A DNA stretch of 64,000 nucleotides. It comes from Bacillota bacterium. Lineage in GTDB: Bacteria; Bacillota; Clostridia; Oscillospirales; Oscillospiraceae. The stretch's first letter is position 1, and every line of letters starts with the position of its first letter. The stretch is from contig JAUNCL010000009.1 of the NCBI GenBank assembly GCA_030535235.1, forward strand, positions 1 through 64,000, in the 5' to 3' direction. Position numbers and translations under genes: made by a program. The notes beneath the pieces are model-generated. The model did no database searches and was not told the origin of the DNA. It saw only the letters and a list, made by a program, of their open reading frames with translations. Of the stretch, positions 58,419 through 64,000 are shown piece after piece.

Positions 58419-61079
58419 ATGATTCGCGTATCCAACCGTAAAACCATCCGCCGCCTGGGCCGCAAGGCCATGGGGGCGGCCCGGACCCGGAATCTCATCG
58501 CCATCACGGCCATTGCCCTGACCACGGTGCTCTTTACCGCCCTGTTCACCATCGCCCTGTCCATCAACGACGGGCTCCAGGAGTCCAACTTCCGCCAGTG
58601 CGGGGGTTGGAGTCACGGCGGCTTTAAATATCTCACCGAGGACCAGTTCCATGAGCTGAAAGAGGACGATCGCATCAAGGAATGGGGCCTGCGGCGGTTC
58701 GTGGGCATGCCCAACGAGGCCCCCTTTGATAAATCCCACGTGGAGGTGGGCTATTCCGACGTCAACCAGGCCCACTGGATGTACTGCGACCCGGTGGAGG
58801 GCCGTCTGCCCCGGGAGGGCACCAACGAGGCCGCCACGGACACCAAGGTTCTCTCCCTGCTGGGGGTGGAGCCGGAGCTGGGCGCGGAATTCACCGTGAC
58901 CTTTCTGGTGGACGGCCATGAGACCACCCAGACCTTCACCCTCTGCGGCTGGTGGGAGTATGACGAGGCCATTATAGCCAACCACATTCTCATCTCGGAG
59001 AGCCGGGCAGAGGCCATTCTGGCCGAGACCGGGGTGGACTCGGCCCACAGCGGCGACGGCATGACCGGCACCTGGAACCTGGATGTGATGCTGGGCAGCA
59101 GCCTCCACATTGAGGAGGACATGGAGCGGATTTTGGCCGACCACGGCTATCAGTCCGAGAGCCGCTCCGCCGGGGACAACTACATCGCCACCGGGGTCAA
59201 CTGGGGCTACACCGGCGCCCAGCTGGCCGACAGCCTGGACCCCGCCACGGTGTTGGCCCTGGGGGCTATGGTGATCCTTATCATCTTCACCGGCTATCTC
59301 ATCATCTATAATGTGTTCCAGATCTCCGTTACCAACGATATCCGGTTCTATGGCCTGTTAAAGACCATCGGCGCCACCGGGCGGCAGATCAGGGCCATCC
59401 TCCGCCAGCAGGCCCTGCTGCTCAGCGCCGTGGGCATCCCCATCGGCCTGTTCCTGGGCTGGCTCATCGGTGGGCGGCTCACCCCGGTGATCGTGGCCCG
59501 TCTCGACGGCATCGCCTCTGTGGTGTCGGCAAACCCGGTGATCTTTCTGCTGTCGGCGGTCTTTGCCCTGGTTACGGTTTTGCTGTCCTGCGCCCGGCCG
59601 GGGCGGATGGCGGCCAAGGTATCTCCCATCGAGGCGGTGCGGTACACCGAGGGCGGGACCGGAAAGCAGAAGACGAAAAAGTCCGGCGGCGGGTCCCTGT
59701 TCGCCATGGCCCGGGCCAACCTGGGCCGCAGCAAGGGGAAAACGGCGGTGACCATCCTGTCCATGTCCCTGGCGGTGGTGCTGCTGACGGTGACCGTTAC
59801 CTTCACCCGGGGCTTCGACATGGACAAGTACCTGTCCTACTTCGTCTGCACCGACTTTGTGGTGGCCGACGCAGGGTACTTCCAGACCAGCGGCGGGATA
59901 TTCAACCGGGACACGGCGCTGCCGGAGGAGGTTATCGACACCGTGACCGCCTAGGGCGGGATCACCCAGGGGGGCCGGGTTTACGGAAAGACCTCTTCGG
60001 TGGAGGAGTTTATCACCGAGGACTGGTACCGCCAGAACGCGGGCCGCTGGTACAGCCCGGAGGAGCTGGACACCGTGATCTCCATGATGGAATCCACCGG
60101 GGATGGCCGTCTGGCCGACGGCGCCCAGCTCTACGGCATGGAGCCCGTTGCCCTGGACCGGCTCAGAGTCCTGGAGGGGGACCTGTCCAAGCTCTATGAA
60201 CCCGGCGGCAGCTACATCGCCGCCGTGTACAGCGAGGACGACTATGGCAACGCCCGCATGGACTCCCACTGGGCCGGGGTGGGGGAGACCGTCACCCTGC
60301 GGTATGTGGAGGAGTACGAGTATTACAACCCCAACACCGGGGAAATCTATGGGGACGGCATCCCCGAGGACCAGCCTTACCGCTGGCGGGCGGTAAAGTA
60401 CCGGGATGTGGACTATGAGGTGGCCGCTCTGGTGAGTGTGCCCAATGCCCTGAGCTACCGGTATTACGGCTCGGACGAGTTCGTTCTGAACGACCAGACC
60501 TTTATCCGGGACACCGGGACGGATTCCGTCATGCTCTACGCCTTCGACACCTCGGAGGAGTCCAATGCCGCCATGGAAGCCTTCCTGGCGGACTACACCC
60601 AGAACCAAATGCCCCAGTACGACTACGAGAGCAAGGCCACCTACGGGGCGGAGTTCGAGAGCTTCCGGGCCATGTTCCTGCTGCTGGGCGGGGCGCTGAG
60701 CTTCATCGTGGGCCTGGTGGGGGTGCTGAACTTTTTCAATGCTGTCCTCACGGGGATCATCGCCCGGCGGCGGGAGTTTGCCGTCCTCCAGTCCATCGGC
60801 ATGACCGGGCGGCAGCTAAAGACCATGCTGGTGTGGGAGGGCCTCCTCTACGCCCTGGGGGCAGTGGGGCTGTCCCTGCTCCTCACCCTGGCCCTGAGCC
60901 CCCTGCTGGCCTCGGCCCTGGAGAAATTATTCTGGTTCTTCTCCTACACCTTTACGCTGACGCCGGTTCTGGTCCTGACGCCGGTCTTTCTGCTGCTGGG
61001 CTGTCTGGTCCCCCTGGCAGTCTACCGCTTCGCTGCCAGGGCCACCCTGGTGGAGCGCCTGCGGCAGGCAGAGAGTTAA
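58419..61079 (+). pseudogene. FtsX-family ABC permease interrupted by an in-frame TAG
   Basis: One frame of 886 codons is cut by TAG at 59952-59954 after 511 codons. The part before the stop has an N-terminal helix, an extracellular domain, three helices of the first FtsX block and one further helix. The part after it, in the same frame, holds the second extracellular domain and the last three to four helices (FRAMFLLLGGALSFIVGLVG, RREFAVLQSIGMTGRQLKTM). The codon context fits a CAG-to-TAG change. No ribosome site precedes the first downstream GTG (60000). The first half alone lacks half the pore, so function is doubtful unless the stop is read through or is a sequencing error. Confidence 0.8.
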
Positions 61080-61091
61080 ATAGGTTCCATC

Positions 61092-61123
61092 CGCAGGGCG
61101 GGGTCTTCGGACCCCGCCCTGCG
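61092..61123. terminator. UUCG-capped hairpin after the permease
   Basis: Perfect 14-bp stem CGCAGGGCGGGGTC / GACCCCGCCCTGCG around TTCG. No T-run follows. Confidence 0.6.
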
Positions 61124-61163
61124 AAGCGTGTGGGAAAAGCCTCGCAATGTCTGCTGACACACT

Positions 61164-61262
61164 GTAGGGCGGGGGCTTGCTCCCGCCGACACCCGGAGGC
61201 GCGAACCTACGTTGCCGATATCCGAAACGTGACAAGCGGAACGGGCAGGCCCGTTCCCTACA
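61164..61262 (-). repeat. Dispersed intergenic repeat, copy B
   Basis: Reverse-complement counterpart of 29397-29527, without the 31-base extra segment. Ends GTAGGGC and CCCTACA are shared. It occupies the middle of the 393-base gap between the permease and hrcA. Confidence 0.8.
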
Positions 61263-61380
61263 TTTTGGCAGTCATCGCCAGCAGGTGCAAAGATTGCACG
61301 AAAAGAGCGGGGGCGGTCCGGCAAAAATAGAAAAAACGGTCAAAAGTGAAAAAGTTCAAAGGTTATTCACGATTGGCCTA

Positions 61381-61409
61381 TTGACATTCTCGGGGCAAAG
61401 TGCTATCTT
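61381..61409 (+). promoter_or_regulatory. Promoter of the hrcA-grpE-dnaK operon
   Basis: TTGACA, 17 bases, TATCTT; the CIRCE element begins five bases after the -10 box. Confidence 0.85.
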
Positions 61410-61413
61410 AGCT

Positions 61414-61440
61414 TTAGCACTCGGGGGAACTGAGTGCTAA
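61414..61440. promoter_or_regulatory. CIRCE operator (HrcA binding site)
   Basis: TTAGCACTC-N9-GAGTGCTAA is a perfect CIRCE inverted repeat over the transcription start of hrcA. Confidence 0.97.
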
Positions 61441-61472
61441 CAACAGGCCCGAAGCCAAAGGAGGCCCAAACC

Positions 61473-62534
61473 ATGGAACTGTCGGAGCGGAAAAAACAGA
61501 TCCTCCGCGCGGTGGTAGAAAACTACATACAGACCGCGGAACCTGTTGGCTCCAAAGCCATCGTGGCCAGCGCCGGCCTGAAGGTCTCCTCCGCCACCAT
61601 CCGAAACGAGATGGCTGAGCTGGAGAACCTGGGCTTTCTGGAACAGCCCCACACCTCCGCCGGGCGGATCCCCTCCCCCAGCGGCTACCGGCTCTACGTG
61701 AACGAGCTCATGGAGGAGCACCGGCTGACCATCCAGGAGACCCAGAAGATCAACGAGGCCCTCCACCTGAAGATCCGCCAGATGGACCAGGTGATGACCG
61801 AGGCCGGGAAGATCGTCTCTCAACTGACCAAGTACCCCACCTTCGCCCTCACCACAGGGACCAGAAAGGCGGTCATCAACCGGTACGACCTGCTGATGGT
61901 GGAGCAAAACGCCTTCATCGCCGTCCTGATGACCGACACCCAGGTGGTGAAGAACAAGCTCTTCCGCCTGCCCTCGGAGGTGTCCGACACCCAGCTCCAG
62001 TTGCTGGGCACCCTGCTGAACACCTCCTTCACCGGCAAGACTCTGGAGGAGCTTACCCCCGAGCTCATGCGGGTGGCCGCCCACGCGGCGGGCGAGGCCT
62101 ACGGCCTCATCAGTCTGGTGGTCTCCTTCGCCATGGAGGTTCTGGAGGAGCTGGAGAGCAGCGTGGTTCACACCGCCGGAATTCCCAATCTGCTGGCTCA
62201 CCCGGAGTACCAGAGCCTGGAGAAGGCGGAGCCCCTGATGAATTACCTGTCGGAGATGGGGGATGATATCCACCTGCCGGTGGTCCAGGGGAAGAACGTC
62301 CGAATCGTCATCGGCCCGGAAAACGTGGCCGACGAGCTGAAAAACTCCAGCGTCATCATGGCCAGCTACGACATCGGCGGCGGGATGCAGGGAGTCATCG
62401 GCGTGGTGGGTCCCACCCGTATGGATTATGCAGATCTGGCGGCCCGTCTTTCCTACTTCGCGGAAGGACTGTCCCGCATGTTTGGAAAGGGCGAGATTCC
62501 ACCGCCCACCGGGGAAGACCCCGAGGACTTATAG
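61473..62534 (+). CDS. hrcA: Heat-inducible transcription repressor HrcA
   Basis: 353 residues from ATG 61473 (AAAGGAGG upstream); an ATG-like start at 61434 lies inside CIRCE. N-terminal winged helix (RKKQILRAVVENYIQTAEPV, VSSATIRNEMAELENLGFLE), then HTSAGRIPSPSGYRLYV and the C-terminal domain ending with GVIGVVGPTRMDYADLAARL. Binds CIRCE and is kept active by the GroE chaperonin in related bacteria. It represses its own operon with grpE and dnaK. Confidence 0.96.
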   Translation: MELSERKKQILRAVVENYIQTAEPVGSKAIVASAGLKVSSATIRNEMAELENLGFLEQPHTSAGRIPSPSGYRLYVNELMEEHRLTIQETQKINEALHLKIRQMDQVMTEAGKIVSQLTKYPTFALTTGTRKAVINRYDLLMVEQNAFIAVLMTDTQVVKNKLFRLPSEVSDTQLQLLGTLLNTSFTGKTLEELTPELMRVAAHAAGEAYGLISLVVSFAMEVLEELESSVVHTAGIPNLLAHPEYQSLEKAEPLMNYLSEMGDDIHLPVVQGKNVRIVIGPENVADELKNSSVIMASYDIGGGMQGVIGVVGPTRMDYADLAARLSYFAEGLSRMFGKGEIPPPTGEDPEDL

Positions 62535-62553
62535 ATAAGAGGTAACCAAGGCA

Positions 62554-63084
62554 ATGAGCAAGAAAGATATGGATCAGAACAAGCCCGAGTCTCAGCAGGA
62601 AGAGACCCCGGAGGAGACCGCAGAGACCGTCCAGGAGCCGGAACAGAGCCCCGAGGAAGCCCTCCAGGCCGCCATCCGGGAGCAGGAGGACAAGTACCTC
62701 CGCCTGCTGGCCGAGTATGACAACTACCGCAAGCGCAGCCAGAAGGAAAAGGAAAACGCCTGGACCTCTGCCAAGGCCGACACCGCTAAGGAATTTCTGC
62801 CGGTCTATGACAATCTGGAGCGGGCCCTCAAGCAGGAGACCGCCGACGAGGCCTATGCCAAGGGCGTCCAGATGATCATGACCCAGCTGAAGAACGTGCT
62901 GGAAAAGCTGGGCATCGAGGAGATCCCCGCCCAGGGCGAGACCTTCGACCCCAACGTCCACAACGCCGTTATGCACGTCGATGACGAGGCGCTGGGCGAA
63001 AATGTGGTGGCCGAGGTTTTCCAGGCCGGGTTTAAGATCGGTGATAAGGTCATCCGCCATGCGATGGTAAAAGTCGCGAACTGA
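62554..63084 (+). CDS. grpE: Nucleotide exchange factor GrpE
   Basis: 176 residues. Acidic, disordered N-terminus (about 1-45), long coiled coil (KYLRLLAEYDNYRKRSQKEK) and beta domain (EIPAQGETFDPNVHNAVMHV, VVAEVFQAGFKIGDKVIRHA). It releases ADP from DnaK. It starts 19 bases after hrcA and precedes dnaK, the usual order. Confidence 0.96.
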   Translation: MSKKDMDQNKPESQQEETPEETAETVQEPEQSPEEALQAAIREQEDKYLRLLAEYDNYRKRSQKEKENAWTSAKADTAKEFLPVYDNLERALKQETADEAYAKGVQMIMTQLKNVLEKLGIEEIPAQGETFDPNVHNAVMHVDDEALGENVVAEVFQAGFKIGDKVIRHAMVKVAN

Positions 63085-63127
63085 TACGAAGCGTGACAAA
63101 TAGCGTAAACAAGTAACCTTTATATAA

Positions 63128-64000
<873 letters not shown>

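Noticed and set aside
59952-59954. Selenocysteine or pyrrolysine-style recoding of the internal stop
   Set aside because: The codon is TAG, not TGA, no downstream stem typical of recoding was seen, and TAG serves as a normal stop in this window.

Overview
The window looks like a chromosomal segment of a spore-forming, gut-type member of the Clostridia, probably Oscillospiraceae (Flavonifractor/Lawsonibacter-like). This is inferred from the GC-rich coding DNA with AGGAGG ribosome binding sites, a yabP-yabQ-divIC-yabR block, a CIRCE-hrcA-grpE-dnaK operon, many SLH-domain surface proteins and the absence of outer-membrane genes. Genus-level placement is a guess.

Layout. (1) 1-8.1 kb: a giant secreted SLH/InlB-repeat protein, then an orphan solute-binding lipoprotein paired with a membrane-anchored LuxR-type regulator. 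(2) 8.4-17.2 kb: a compact same-strand cluster of zinc-ribbon, SPFH, DUF4428, TPM, AIM24, SLH and small-lipoprotein genes. It resembles the ydjG-ydjH-ydjI envelope-stress genes of Bacillus but has no visible PspA. (3) 17.4-22.4 kb: a three-gene two-component system with an apparent membrane pseudokinase, a kinase and a NarL-type regulator, followed by an IS200-type element and a degenerate receiver protein behind a structured leader. (4) 22.4-33.4 kb: a surface-protein island with four large SLH proteins (three in tandem and mosaic, one on the minus strand behind a TetR gene) and a lipoprotein. (5) 33.7-43.2 kb: a signalling island with two large hybrid histidine kinases, an HTH-pseudoDHp-receiver protein and a lipoprotein that fuses a solute-binding protein to a 5'-nucleotidase C-terminal domain. 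It ends at a truncated polysaccharide deacetylase. (6) 43.8-48.2 kb: a candidate noncoding RNA, then a nicotinate-salvage group (pncB, niaR, an operator-promoter and a PTS-IIC-like transporter) and a 49-residue lipoprotein. (7) 48.3-51.7 kb, minus strand: hpf, yabR-like, divIC, yabQ, yabP and a FadR/GntR regulator, with a candidate small RNA between hpf and the S1 gene. (8) 51.8-56.0 kb: ilvD-ilvE behind a promoter with two GntR-type operator matches, then a DUF815 ATPase. (9) 56.0-61.1 kb: a response regulator, histidine kinase, ABC ATPase and an FtsX-type permease broken by one in-frame TAG. (10) 61.4-64.0 kb: CIRCE-hrcA-grpE-dnaK, with dnaK running off the window.

The strongest lead for an undescribed system is region 5. 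Its four co-directional genes contain two hybrid kinases and one nucleotidase-like binding lipoprotein. The only visible DNA-binding output is a small protein built from an HTH, a vestigial histidine-kinase dimerisation domain whose phospho-acceptor His is replaced by Arg, and a receiver domain. Region 2 (a PspA-less envelope-stress module) and region 3 (pseudokinase plus kinase) are secondary leads.

All functions are inferred from sequence motifs read by eye. No database search, folding program or alignment was run.
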